A stretch of DNA of 25,463 nt, taken from the IMG/VR virus record IMGVR_UViG_3300021197_000007, positions 1-25,463 of that record. One strand, written 5' to 3'. The position numbers and the translations under genes are program-made. Under the pieces are notes generated by a model. That model saw only the letters and a list, made by a program, of their open reading frames with translations. It searched no databases and was not told the DNA's origin. Numbering within the stretch: the stretch's first letter is position 1; each line of letters opens with the position of its first letter. The DNA is from a virus. Shown in pieces: positions 13,037-20,663 of this stretch.

Positions 13037-15043
13037 TTAGCCACCTTGTAACATTCTCCTATAATTACCACCACGCATTGATGCTTCTGCTACAGCACCT
13101 TTAGTCACATCTGCTATTTGTGGCATCATTTTCATAACTTCTGCTCTAACAGTTGGTACAACACCTGTAGCAAAGTTTATTGATTGATTTATTATTGTAG
13201 TTCCGCCACCACCCACAGCATTTTTACTATTCATGTTATTCATAATATTTCCATTACTATGTGGCACAAATATTTCAGGACCTCTTTCACCAACTATCAT
13301 AGGTTGACCCCCATAAGCTGAACCACCACCTGCCGATTTTTTAAATGTAGGCAAAGCATCAGATGTACCTGTTAAACCAAATACTGAATTAAGAATTTCA
13401 TTTACTACTGCCATCTGTAAAAATATTGAAATTATTTGACTAACTATGTTTTTAGCAAAATCTTTAAAACTATCTAGAGCATTACGACCTTCTAGTAATG
13501 CATTAACGAAATTATTAGTGAAAGAAAGTGAAATACTCTGTATTGCAGGTGCTAATGCTTCACCAAATGTTTGTGCTACATCACTAGTAGCATTTTGCAT
13601 ATCTTGTAATACTGTTACTAGTCTTGGAGCAGACTCAATTCCAATTTCATCTAATAATAATTTATATTTTTCAAAAATTTCATTAGCACTTTCTTGTCCA
13701 AATTTAAGTAATTCAGTGTTTCCTAATATACCTTCTTGATGTTTTTGAACTAGACCCATGATACTAGCCATTTTACCTTGTAGTAAAAGCGATTTTACTT
13801 GTTCATCATTAAATTGTTTTTCAGTTTGCGTGGATTGGTTAAATGCATCTCTTTGTTTTAATAATTCATCAGTCAAATTTGCAACAACTGATGATGCTGC
13901 ATCACTAGTTATATCTAAATCAGTTAATAAACCTATTACTGTTTTTAAAGCACTTTCTGCCATTCCTACACTAGGAGCATTAATAAATGAAGCTAATGCA
14001 TTACCTATAATTCCTCTATCACCTTCTGATATTGATGTCATTTCTTTAATTTTATTGTTTATTGCATCAATATTAGCAATAGCAGCTCTACCTCTTTCAG
14101 ATTGCATTTGGTCAAACGACATATCTGACTTAAATTTTGGTGCTTCTAAAGTAATTCCTAAACCTGAACCTCTCATCTCTGCCATAGCTACTGCTAAATT
14201 ATTAATAATACTTGTAGTTTGGTTTACCATAGATTTTAAACCAACTCCCAAAGGACCTAAAAATATTTCATTACCTAAATTTTTAAACGCTATCTGCATA
14301 TTAGATACGCTGGTGGAAAGGTTATCCATTTTGCTAACCATTGCACCGCCAAACTGTCTTTCTAAAACATTTGTTAATGATTCAACAATTATTTTTGCTC
14401 CATCTGCTGTTTGACCAAAATCAGCTAACTCTAATCTTGATAGACCTAATTCATCTTTTAAACCTTTAAATACATCAATACCTCTGTCAGCTAACATATT
14501 TAATTCTTGCAGTCCTAATGCACCTGCTTCTGCTCTTTGCACTACTCTTATTAATGCTTCAAAAGCTCCTCTTTGGTCAACTGCAACTGATGCTGTATCA
14601 GCAAATACTTGCATCATTCTTGAAGTTGGTTCAATTCCAACTGAACCAAGTGATATAAAGGCTTTTGTGACTGTATCTATTTGGAATGGAGTTGTTTGTG
14701 CAAAATCTAATATTCTTTTAAATTGTTTATCACCTGCTTCTACAGAACCAAAAACTGTGTCAAGTGAATCTTTTAAATCTTCAAATTCCATACCTGCTCT
14801 AGCTGCAAAAGCACCAAGTTTACCTACACCTACAACAACAGCACCAATTGCAGCAGGACCTGCAAGTTTTTTTAGACTACCTGCTAAAGCACCTGATGCA
14901 CCACCCATAGCACCAAATGCAGCACCACCTGCAGCTCCAGTAGTTTTAATCTTGCCTTGTATATCTTTGAGTTCTTTTTTAAGCTGACGAGTGTCAGCCT
15001 TAATCTCAATAATTAATTGGTCTACTGTCTTTCCACTAGCCAT
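13037..15043 (-). CDS. Tape measure protein
   Basis: A 668-residue protein. The N-terminus has a charged helical stretch and a Gly/Ala-rich hydrophobic region (33-80), followed by the typical tape-measure core (about 85-260: EDLKDSLDTVFGS, FAQTTPFQ, ALGLQELNMLADRGI). A long helical region and a hydrophobic segment near 535-560 come next. The C-terminus has the MIVGERGPEIFVP motif (582-594) found in lambda-type tape measures. The protein fills the tail tube, sets its length and is released on infection. By the usual rule of about 0.15 nm per residue the tail would be about 100 nm, which fits a siphovirus. The start at ATG 15043 overlaps the preceding gene by 8 bases. Confidence 0.93.
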   Translation of the reverse strand: MASGKTVDQLIIEIKADTRQLKKELKDIQGKIKTTGAAGGAAFGAMGGASGALAGSLKKLAGPAAIGAVVVGVGKLGAFAARAGMEFEDLKDSLDTVFGSVEAGDKQFKRILDFAQTTPFQIDTVTKAFISLGSVGIEPTSRMMQVFADTASVAVDQRGAFEALIRVVQRAEAGALGLQELNMLADRGIDVFKGLKDELGLSRLELADFGQTADGAKIIVESLTNVLERQFGGAMVSKMDNLSTSVSNMQIAFKNLGNEIFLGPLGVGLKSMVNQTTSIINNLAVAMAEMRGSGLGITLEAPKFKSDMSFDQMQSERGRAAIANIDAINNKIKEMTSISEGDRGIIGNALASFINAPSVGMAESALKTVIGLLTDLDITSDAASSVVANLTDELLKQRDAFNQSTQTEKQFNDEQVKSLLLQGKMASIMGLVQKHQEGILGNTELLKFGQESANEIFEKYKLLLDEIGIESAPRLVTVLQDMQNATSDVAQTFGEALAPAIQSISLSFTNNFVNALLEGRNALDSFKDFAKNIVSQIISIFLQMAVVNEILNSVFGLTGTSDALPTFKKSAGGGSAYGGQPMIVGERGPEIFVPHSNGNIMNNMNSKNAVGGGGTTIINQSINFATGVVPTVRAEVMKMMPQIADVTKGAVAEASMRGGNYRRMLQGG

Positions 15044-15245
15044 CAGGATATAACTCCATCATTTCTTCTAACCTATTTTTAGTCATAGGTTCTTCTTCTT
15101 CTGTAGAACCATTAAATTGTTTAAAGCCCTTTAATGCTAAATACATTTCACGAGGGGATATGTTCCAAAAATCGTCAGGTCGCATATTCATCATACCAAC
15201 ACAAATCTTATAGAAGTCAGACCATTGTATTGGTTGAGTGTTCAC
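15036..15245 (-). CDS. Tail assembly chaperone second component (GTA g10.1 / Rcc01693-like)
   Basis: A 69-residue protein starting with GTG at 15245, in a GTGA overlap with the stop codon of the gene before it. It contains the W-x-x-F-Y and M-x-x-x-P-x-D-F-W-N-x-(S/T)-P-R-E-M motif (about 8-30) and a K-x-F-x-x-F stretch, typical of the very small gene between the chaperone and the tape measure in GTA-like tails (phage conserved family TIGR02216). In many siphoviruses the second chaperone product comes from a programmed frameshift. Here, as in GTAs, it is a separate overlapping gene. Role: shielding the tape measure before tube assembly, inferred from position. Confidence 0.7.
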   Translation of the reverse strand: MNTQPIQWSDFYKICVGMMNMRPDDFWNISPREMYLALKGFKQFNGSTEEEEPMTKNRLEEMMELYPDG

Positions 15246-15589
15246 GCTTCCGCTTTTTTTTTATCTACTTCCTCATCTGAGTCGTGGTCGGTTAATGTAG
15301 AAGCTAAGAGTTTAGCTACTTCGGTTGATGCTACAACTATGCCAACATCTTGGATAATTGAGCCTATTTTTTTATCGTCAAAGTCGTTGCCACCACCTCG
15401 TAAGGCGTGTTTTAAAACAACTATGAGAGTTCTGATACGCACTTTAGCTTCAGCAATGGCAGTAGCTAACTCTAAAATGCCCTTATCAAGTTCATCTTCT
15501 ATTCTTACCAATGCATCTATTGTAAGTCTGCATTTATAAGTTTCTTTACCTAATGTTAGAGGTATTTCACCCTTTAGTGGATTCGCCAT
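15242..15589 (-). CDS. Tail assembly chaperone (GTA g10-like)
   Basis: A 115-residue protein resembling GTA gp10-type tail assembly chaperones: a short beta N-terminus (GEIPLTLGKETYKCRLTIDALVRIEDEL, 6-33) followed by helices (LIVVLKHALRGGG at 55-67) and a charged Asp/Glu/Lys tail. It lies between the tail tube and tape measure genes, the standard site. The start at ATG 15589 overlaps the previous small gene by 23 bases, and its stop overlaps the next start as GTGA. It would bind the tape measure before tail-tube polymerisation. Confidence 0.8.
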   Translation of the reverse strand: MANPLKGEIPLTLGKETYKCRLTIDALVRIEDELDKGILELATAIAEAKVRIRTLIVVLKHALRGGGNDFDDKKIGSIIQDVGIVVASTEVAKLLASTLTDHDSDEEVDKKKAEA

Positions 15590-15800
15590 CTGACTTTATC
15601 TCCTTTGGTTTACTTGCGATTGCAAGATTTATTGTTTGTATATTATCTCTTAAATTTACTTGTGATGATAATACTTTTGTATCAACACCATCAATATTAA
15701 GAGTTTCGCCAATCTTTACATCGGCAGGTATTGTTAAAGAATCTTTATACAATAAACCATCAATAAGACCTTTATTGTGCTTTATCTTTACTTCTTTCAT
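15567..15800 (-). CDS. Small hypothetical protein in the tail operon
   Basis: A 77-residue protein directly after the tail tube gene (one base between stop and ATG 15800), overlapping the chaperone gene by 23 bases. It is Lys- and Ile-rich with a probable small beta fold (VKIGETLNIDGVDTKVLSSQVN at 28-49) and a charged tail. No family recognised. It could be a small tail-tube-associated protein or chaperone, judged only from position. Confidence 0.6.
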   Translation of the reverse strand: MKEVKIKHNKGLIDGLLYKDSLTIPADVKIGETLNIDGVDTKVLSSQVNLRDNIQTINLAIASKPKEIKSDGESTKG

Positions 15801-15801
15801 A

Positions 15802-16245
15802 TTACGCTGCTGCGAATGTTATATAACCTGCTGATTCAAAAGACATTGAATATGTTGCTTCACCATTATACTCACCTGCATATTCAATACTTGTTATCTG
15901 AAAAGAACCTGTATAAGTTCCTAAATCAGTCACTAAGAATTGAAAGTTTTTAAATGCTGGTGTTTGTGCTTGAGAACCATCTGATGTATTTTGTTGAGCT
16001 GCATAACTTGTTCTTACAAGCACTTCAGATGTTGAATCTGTAAAGACTCCTGAACCACTTATTGAAATACTGTTTACTCCTGCTCCTGCTAATAAAGTTC
16101 GTGTTCCTGCACTATCTTTATTAGTTATATCTACTGATTCATCATTCAATGTTATTGATGTAGACCTAAGACCACCAACAGTAACATAAGTGCTACCACT
16201 GGTATTAATTTTCATTAATATATCTTTACCTTTCTGTGCTGCCAT
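15802..16245 (-). CDS. Major tail (tube) protein
   Basis: A 147-residue beta-rich protein beginning MAAQKGKDILMKI. It has the pattern of TP901-1/GTA g9-type tube proteins: TVGGLRSTSITLNDESVDITNKDSAGTRTLLAGAG (17-51), ISISGSG, then Y-x-G-x-F-x-x-x-x-(I/V)-E-Y-x-G near 115-128, and a final F-E-S-A-G. It forms the stacked rings of the tail tube. A strong AGGAGA ribosome site lies 7 bases before ATG 16245, in keeping with the high expression a tube protein needs. No sheath gene accompanies it, which supports a non-contractile tail. Confidence 0.85.
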   Translation of the reverse strand: MAAQKGKDILMKINTSGSTYVTVGGLRSTSITLNDESVDITNKDSAGTRTLLAGAGVNSISISGSGVFTDSTSEVLVRTSYAAQQNTSDGSQAQTPAFKNFQFLVTDLGTYTGSFQITSIEYAGEYNGEATYSMSFESAGYITFAAA

Positions 16246-16260
16246 TTTTTTCTCCTAAAA

Positions 16261-16665
16261 TTAGTTTGTTCCTAATATTATTGCTCGGAATCGCATGACT
16301 CCATGTCTAGTAACACCATCTGGGTCTCTCATTATATCACTATATTCAAATCTGAGGTTAATCAGATTGAAACCTGTGACAGTTAAGTCTATATCATGCA
16401 ATAAATCGTGTACCTTGTCCATTATTTGTTTAGTCTCCTTACTACCTTTGTATTGAGACCAAATATGAATATTAATTGTGTATTCACCACCTGTTAAATC
16501 TTTTGTTCCATAATCAATAGATGTTTCTTCACCAAGTGTGATAAATGGGTATGAATTACCCTCTATAACTTCGTCATAAACACCACATGATAATGTGCTT
16601 GTGATTGCACTTACATTAAGAGCAGTGTACACAGCACTTTGTAATTGAAATTGTCCTATACTCAT
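16261..16665 (-). CDS. Tail terminator (DUF3168-like)
   Basis: A 134-residue protein. The pattern LQSAVYTALN (8-17), GVYDEV (28-33), YPFITLGE (39-46), then H-I-W-S-Q-Y-K-G-S-K-E-T-K and LLHDIDL fits DUF3168/GTA g8 tail terminators, which cap the tube and join it to the head. The ATG at 16665 forms an ATGA overlap with the stop of the gp10-like gene. It lies directly before the tail tube gene, as expected. Confidence 0.85.
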   Translation of the reverse strand: MSIGQFQLQSAVYTALNVSAITSTLSCGVYDEVIEGNSYPFITLGEETSIDYGTKDLTGGEYTINIHIWSQYKGSKETKQIMDKVHDLLHDIDLTVTGFNLINLRFEYSDIMRDPDGVTRHGVMRFRAIILGTN

Positions 16666-17093
16666 TTCAGTACACCTTTTTTAAACATCCTTTCTATTTT
16701 TCTTTTATTCTTTTCTAATGCAGGTTGCATAAATGGTCTTTCAGTCATCTGTGTTGTTCCAAACTCTAAAGCTGCTGAATAGGGTGCTGCTGATATTATT
16801 TGACCAACAACAGTTCCATTTGTTTTTACATCAACATTCATTGTTATTTGACTGACTAAAAATCCTGTATCACTTGCAGGTGGTTGATTCGGTGCTGATG
16901 CTGTATGTGTTCTTCTTGGTTCATACTTCTCGTATGTAATGCCAGTTCCACCTCTTAAAATGCTTTCTTTAGCTGTGTTTTGAACCATCATAGTTCCACG
17001 AGTCACATATTCTTTAACTTTGTTATCTTGCAATCTTTTGTTCAGCTTTTTATTAAATGCTTTGAGATTAGATATTTTTAAATCAATACTCAT
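16662..17093 (-). CDS. HK97 gp10-like neck/tail completion protein
   Basis: A 143-residue basic protein. It shows the family hallmarks RGTMMVQNTAKESI (32-45), D-T-G-x-L near 77-81, PYSAALEFGT (103-112) and ERPFMQPAL (118-126), and ends in Lys-rich helix. Members act at the head-tail joint or as tail-completion factors; the exact step is not settled. Both ends overlap neighbouring genes by ATGA junctions, a sign of translational coupling in the connector operon. Confidence 0.85.
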   Translation of the reverse strand: MSIDLKISNLKAFNKKLNKRLQDNKVKEYVTRGTMMVQNTAKESILRGGTGITYEKYEPRRTHTASAPNQPPASDTGFLVSQITMNVDVKTNGTVVGQIISAAPYSAALEFGTTQMTERPFMQPALEKNKRKIERMFKKGVLK

Positions 17094-17419
17094 ATTGCTA
17101 CGCCTTCTTCACATAATAACTTTAGGTATCTATCTCTTTCATCAACATTCACAATACCTTTGATATTAAAATTACGAGTTCCATAACTTACTCTACTATT
17201 AGTAGATATATTCTTCATATAACGAATTGTGACCTCGTGTGTGACCTTCTCTTGGACTATCCCTTGTCTGTATGTGCTATTGGCATTTGTGGGCTTAATA
17301 TTGGCGTAAATAAATGTGACTGGTGAATAAGTTTGTGAAAGACCACCACCTGCATCACGAGTATTAGTAGCATTTTCTACCTTAACTCTATATCGCATCT
17401 TGCCGATACTATTAGCCAT
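17090..17419 (-). CDS. Head closure / stopper protein (head-tail joining family)
   Basis: A 109-residue beta-rich protein beginning MANSIGKMRYRVKVE. Its pattern (DAGGGLSQTYS at 22-32, IYANIKPTNANS, EKVTHEVTIRYM and a final GIVNVDERDRYLKLLCEE) is that of phage head-tail joining proteins (SPP1 gp16/HK97-type). It would close the connector below the adaptor and stop DNA leakage. One base separates it from the upstream stop, and it overlaps the gp10-like gene by 4 bases. Confidence 0.85.
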   Translation of the reverse strand: MANSIGKMRYRVKVENATNTRDAGGGLSQTYSPVTFIYANIKPTNANSTYRQGIVQEKVTHEVTIRYMKNISTNSRVSYGTRNFNIKGIVNVDERDRYLKLLCEEGVAI

Positions 17420-17420
17420 T

Positions 17421-18077
17421 TTATCCCAACGCCATCAACGAAGATGAACCTAATCCTTTATGAACAACATAAGGTGAATATAAAGACCTTAACATTGGTG
17501 GATAAGGTAATTTAGCATCATACATATCTCCTCTATGCTCATAAAGAAAAGCTATGTGTTGAAGTATGCCTAATCTTAGTGGTTCAGGAATACTGTATTG
17601 TGATGTATAACCTGCTATGTATTTTACTTCTATAGCATTGGCTACTCTTAATGCCGTAGGAAAGGTACTACCTGTTCTTAAAACTATTCTTGCAGGTTCT
17701 CTTGCATTGTCTACATAGTATTCAGTAGCAGCCATTGTAGTAGCTGTATCTGAATCATCATAAGTTTTTACATGGGATACAGAAGCTACAGGTGAACGAG
17801 GTAATACTATATAGTTTTTATAATAGTTTAAATAAGGACCAGTTCTCATGCCTTCCCATAAAGGGTCATCAATATCCTGAAAAGCATCAAGGTATAAGAT
17901 AAGTGTTTGAGTCATTAAGGCTCTACCAGTGTGTTCTTCACAAAACCTTCTAGCTGTTTCTATAAATGGTCTTATGATTCTCTCATCTGTAGAATCATCA
18001 ACTCGTAAGTATTCTTTGACTTCTTGTAATGTAACTGGTTCTTGGGTTGGCTCTGTATGTATTGTAAGTCCTGCCAT
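17421..18077 (-). CDS. Head-tail connector adaptor (gp6-like)
   Basis: I choose ATG 18077 (protein begins MAGLTIHTEP, 218 residues) because it forms a TAATG junction with the upstream stop, as at several other gene borders here. A start at 18131 would add 18 residues of unlikely N-terminus. The helical pattern PVTLQEVKEYLRVDD (about 14-28), then FIETARRFCEEHTGRALM and a C-terminal PEPLRLGILQHIAFLYEHRGD, is typical of gp6-like/phiE125 gp8-type connectors. It would form the ring below the portal to which the stopper binds. It begins the connector-tail series that continues to 7584. Confidence 0.9.
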   Translation of the reverse strand: MAGLTIHTEPTQEPVTLQEVKEYLRVDDSTDERIIRPFIETARRFCEEHTGRALMTQTLILYLDAFQDIDDPLWEGMRTGPYLNYYKNYIVLPRSPVASVSHVKTYDDSDTATTMAATEYYVDNAREPARIVLRTGSTFPTALRVANAIEVKYIAGYTSQYSIPEPLRLGILQHIAFLYEHRGDMYDAKLPYPPMLRSLYSPYVVHKGLGSSSLMALG

Positions 18078-18277
18078 TAGATAAATGCTCCTATAATTTG
18101 TGAAGCTATAATTAGAGCATATAAACCCCAAATTTGTTGCTCCATACGAACAAATCTTTTAGAGCCTGATTCCATACGCCTTTCTATGTTTTCATAGCGT
18201 AAAGAACATATCTGCTCATGTAGTTCCAACTTACTTAAATCAGTTGGGTTTGTTGTCTCCACTTTCGGCATCTTCAT
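18077..18277 (-). CDS. Small membrane-anchored hypothetical protein
   Basis: A 66-residue protein with a charged, helical N-terminal part (about 17-45) and one C-terminal membrane segment (about 48-65, WGLYALIIASQIIGAF). ATG 18277 is chosen; GTG 18280 and ATG 18271 are in-frame alternatives and a GGAAG lies just upstream. It overlaps the preceding gene by 38 bases and shares a TAATG junction with the connector gene. The plan (coiled coil then C-terminal anchor) resembles XhlA-type small phage membrane proteins, but no family is certain. Confidence 0.55.
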   Translation of the reverse strand: MKMPKVETTNPTDLSKLELHEQICSLRYENIERRMESGSKRFVRMEQQIWGLYALIIASQIIGAFI

Positions 18278-18548
18278 CACTTGCTTCCATTTCTTCAGGC
18301 AAATTATCTTTTAACTCTGCCATAAAATGATTAATGAGTACATCTGCTTTTTCTATTTCAAATTGAGCATTTGTAACCATGTCATTCTTTTGTTTTTGTA
18401 TGATGGCTAGTTTGTTATAAATTACTTTACCTTCATCGGACATATCGTCTATTAGGTATTTCTTTTCAACATCTTTGTCATCTACCTTTTCAGTAAGTGT
18501 TAAAACCTTTGGTTCTTCATTTACTATATTTTCGTTAGCTTCTGCCAT
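18240..18548 (-). CDS. Small acidic coiled-coil protein (DUF6447-like)
   Basis: A 102-residue acidic protein. The central YLIDDMSDEGKVIYNKLAIIQKQ (32-54) and the following helix resemble small proteins (DUF6447-like) that I recall beside tail-fibre genes of marine phages. The start at ATG 18548 has a good AGGAG site 8 bases upstream. It directly follows the third fibre gene with a 35-base gap that contains nothing beyond the ribosome site. Role unknown; a fibre-associated or scaffold-type role is possible. Confidence 0.6.
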   Translation of the reverse strand: MAEANENIVNEEPKVLTLTEKVDDKDVEKKYLIDDMSDEGKVIYNKLAIIQKQKNDMVTNAQFEIEKADVLINHFMAELKDNLPEEMEASDEDAESGDNKPN

Positions 18549-18583
18549 AATTAATTCTCCTAATTAAAAGTATTAGTCTATCA

Positions 18584-20662
18584 CTATCCTTCTAATGTTT
18601 CTATTCTAGTTTTTAAATCGTCTATTATTGATTGTTGTTCTTGTATAGCTTTTACCAAGTAAGGTGTAAGTTTTCCATAATCTACACCCCAAGGTTCTTC
18701 AGTAACATCCTCTCCACCTTCTTGTACTACATTTGGTATTACCTCGTTTAATTCTTGTGCAATAACACCAACTTCATGATGACCATTATTTTTCCAATCA
18801 AATTCTCTAATTTGTATATCGTTAATTACTTCCAGTTGAGAAGCAGCATCTACAATATTTTCTTTCATTCTTCTATCAGAAGATGTGTTGTAAGCTACAG
18901 TTGTTCCACTTGCTGCTGATACAGAACCCATAACACTATTACTATCTCTAAATCTTATAAATTGACCCCCAGTAGCATCTGTATCACCGCTAAATGAAAG
19001 TAACTGAATTAGATTTGAAGAAGCAACAGAACCATCAGTGTCAAAAAATGCTACTATTCCACCATGCCCTGCTGTTTCACCACCAGCAGAAACCTGTAAT
19101 TTACCATAAGTAAGCGCACTAGAAGTTTGGTTTATCAACAAGTTGCCTGAAGAATCAATACGCATTCTTTCTAATGAGTTTGTATAAAATGCAGCATGTG
19201 CAGATGTGCCTGTTTCTGTAGCTGCACCTATAGCTAGACTACCACCACCTATTCTATAAATAAAAGGACTGTCTTGATTGGTTGGAAAAGCACCTGATTT
19301 AAACAATACAGCACCTGAAGAATCAATACGCATTCTTTCTGTTGCATTAGTAAAAAATCTTTGTCCTATTCCAGTAGTACCATAAAAATCATAATAACCT
19401 GAACCACCACCTACTATTGATGATTCTCCAATAGTAAATTTAGCTGCACTACTTTCATCAAATCTTAAATATGGTGTATCAGCATCATTATCTAAAATTA
19501 AATTTGCATTAGTACCATTAACAGAAGATTTAATTGTGCCTGAAGAATCAATACGCATGGCTTCTGATGCGTTAGTTGCAAATCTCATATAATTTGCTGT
19601 ATGCTCGTATTGAATAAATCCTCTATACGCATCATCTCCTGAAGTTCCATCTGCAAAATGAATATTACCTAAATGTGATGTTCCTGATGCTATGGTAATA
19701 CCTGTATGACCAGTCGTAGCAACAACCAAATTATCTGCATTTGCTTGATAACTTGAAGGACTATCAGTCCCCAACCCAAGATTTCCTGATGAATCTATTC
19801 TCATGCGTTCTGTATCAGAAGTTTCAAATACTATATTACCTGCTTCAACAGCTTCAATATTTAAGTTACCAGTACCTCTATGTCTTAAATCAGTATTGCC
19901 ATTAGCACCACTATTTCTTAAAATTCTAAAACCAAAATCTGTATATGTTGTATCACCAGTTAAATCAACTATAGCGTTTGCATTAGAAGCACCGCCTGTA
20001 CCTATTTCTGCATTATCAGCAACGACTGTACCTGTTACGTCTATGCCTGTTGAGGTTGTGGCTATTTTGGTTGCATCATCATATCTAAGTTGTACAGCAC
20101 CCCCATCTACTGCCAATATATATGTTTTATTTCCAGCACCATTATTTAATTCAATATTTGTGCCTTCAAGTTTTAAATTGCCAGTTCCAGTTTCTTTAAT
20201 ATGAGATGCAGAACCTGAATGATAAATTTCTAAATCTGAACCTGCTCCAAAGATAGCTTTACCATTATCAGCAAATGTAGCGTTGCCTGTGACACTAACC
20301 CCTGCACTGCTTGTAGCTAGTTTTACAGCATTATCGTGATAAAGACTTACTGCACCATCAGCTGCACATATTATGCTTTCTTCGTTAAGTTTTGCCTGTA
20401 TATGAACTGCACCATTGGTATCACCTAAATAGATATTACCTGTTGAGTTAGAGATATAAGAGTTAGAACCATCATGATAGATTTCTAAATCACCACCTGT
20501 TCCTATCTTAATCTTGTCGTTGTCACCCATAACTAGATGGGTAGCTAAAGTGACTTCACCTGTGACACCTAAAGTTCCTGAGATTGCAATATTAGTATCT
20601 AGCTTTGCACTGGTAATTGCTCCATCTACTATTAACTCTGTTGGTACTAATGTATATGCCAT
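18584..20662 (-). CDS. Tail fibre with C-terminal S74 chaperone domain (fibre 3)
   Basis: A 692-residue protein. A short N-terminus with one decapeptide-like unit (IVDGAITSAKL, 11-21) is followed by repeated beta-structured units of the types LEIYHDGSNSYI, T-G-N-L-x-L-E and ERMRIDSSG (at least four copies of the last), which are common in marine phage fibres. The last 99 residues form an S74-type intramolecular chaperone: SSDRRMKENI with the Ser595/Lys600 dyad, VGVIAQELNEVIP, VDYGKLTPYLVKAIQEQ, and a terminal coiled coil. This domain assists trimer folding and then cleaves itself off. The start at ATG 20662 is one base from the upstream stop. Fibres of this type usually bind the host surface; the receptor is unknown. 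Confidence 0.88.
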   Translation of the reverse strand: MAYTLVPTELIVDGAITSAKLDTNIAISGTLGVTGEVTLATHLVMGDNDKIKIGTGGDLEIYHDGSNSYISNSTGNIYLGDTNGAVHIQAKLNEESIICAADGAVSLYHDNAVKLATSSAGVSVTGNATFADNGKAIFGAGSDLEIYHSGSASHIKETGTGNLKLEGTNIELNNGAGNKTYILAVDGGAVQLRYDDATKIATTSTGIDVTGTVVADNAEIGTGGASNANAIVDLTGDTTYTDFGFRILRNSGANGNTDLRHRGTGNLNIEAVEAGNIVFETSDTERMRIDSSGNLGLGTDSPSSYQANADNLVVATTGHTGITIASGTSHLGNIHFADGTSGDDAYRGFIQYEHTANYMRFATNASEAMRIDSSGTIKSSVNGTNANLILDNDADTPYLRFDESSAAKFTIGESSIVGGGSGYYDFYGTTGIGQRFFTNATERMRIDSSGAVLFKSGAFPTNQDSPFIYRIGGGSLAIGAATETGTSAHAAFYTNSLERMRIDSSGNLLINQTSSALTYGKLQVSAGGETAGHGGIVAFFDTDGSVASSNLIQLLSFSGDTDATGGQFIRFRDSNSVMGSVSAASGTTVAYNTSSDRRMKENIVDAASQLEVINDIQIREFDWKNNGHHEVGVIAQELNEVIPNVVQEGGEDVTEEPWGVDYGKLTPYLVKAIQEQQSIIDDLKTRIETLEG

Positions 20663-20663
20663 A

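Noticed and set aside
13027-13074. Start of the distal tail protein at 13074
   Set aside because: The extra 16 residues overlap the end of the tape measure gene; the ATG at 13026 gives the expected MPTTP-type N-terminus.
13758-14414. Long plus-strand open frame (218 residues)
   Set aside because: Lies wholly antisense to the tape measure gene, which is well supported. Its Ser/Leu/Ile-rich product looks like a shadow of helix codons.
18078-18131. Start of the connector adaptor at 18131
   Set aside because: The 18 added residues look unlike the family, and ATG 18077 gives the TAATG junction used at other gene borders here.
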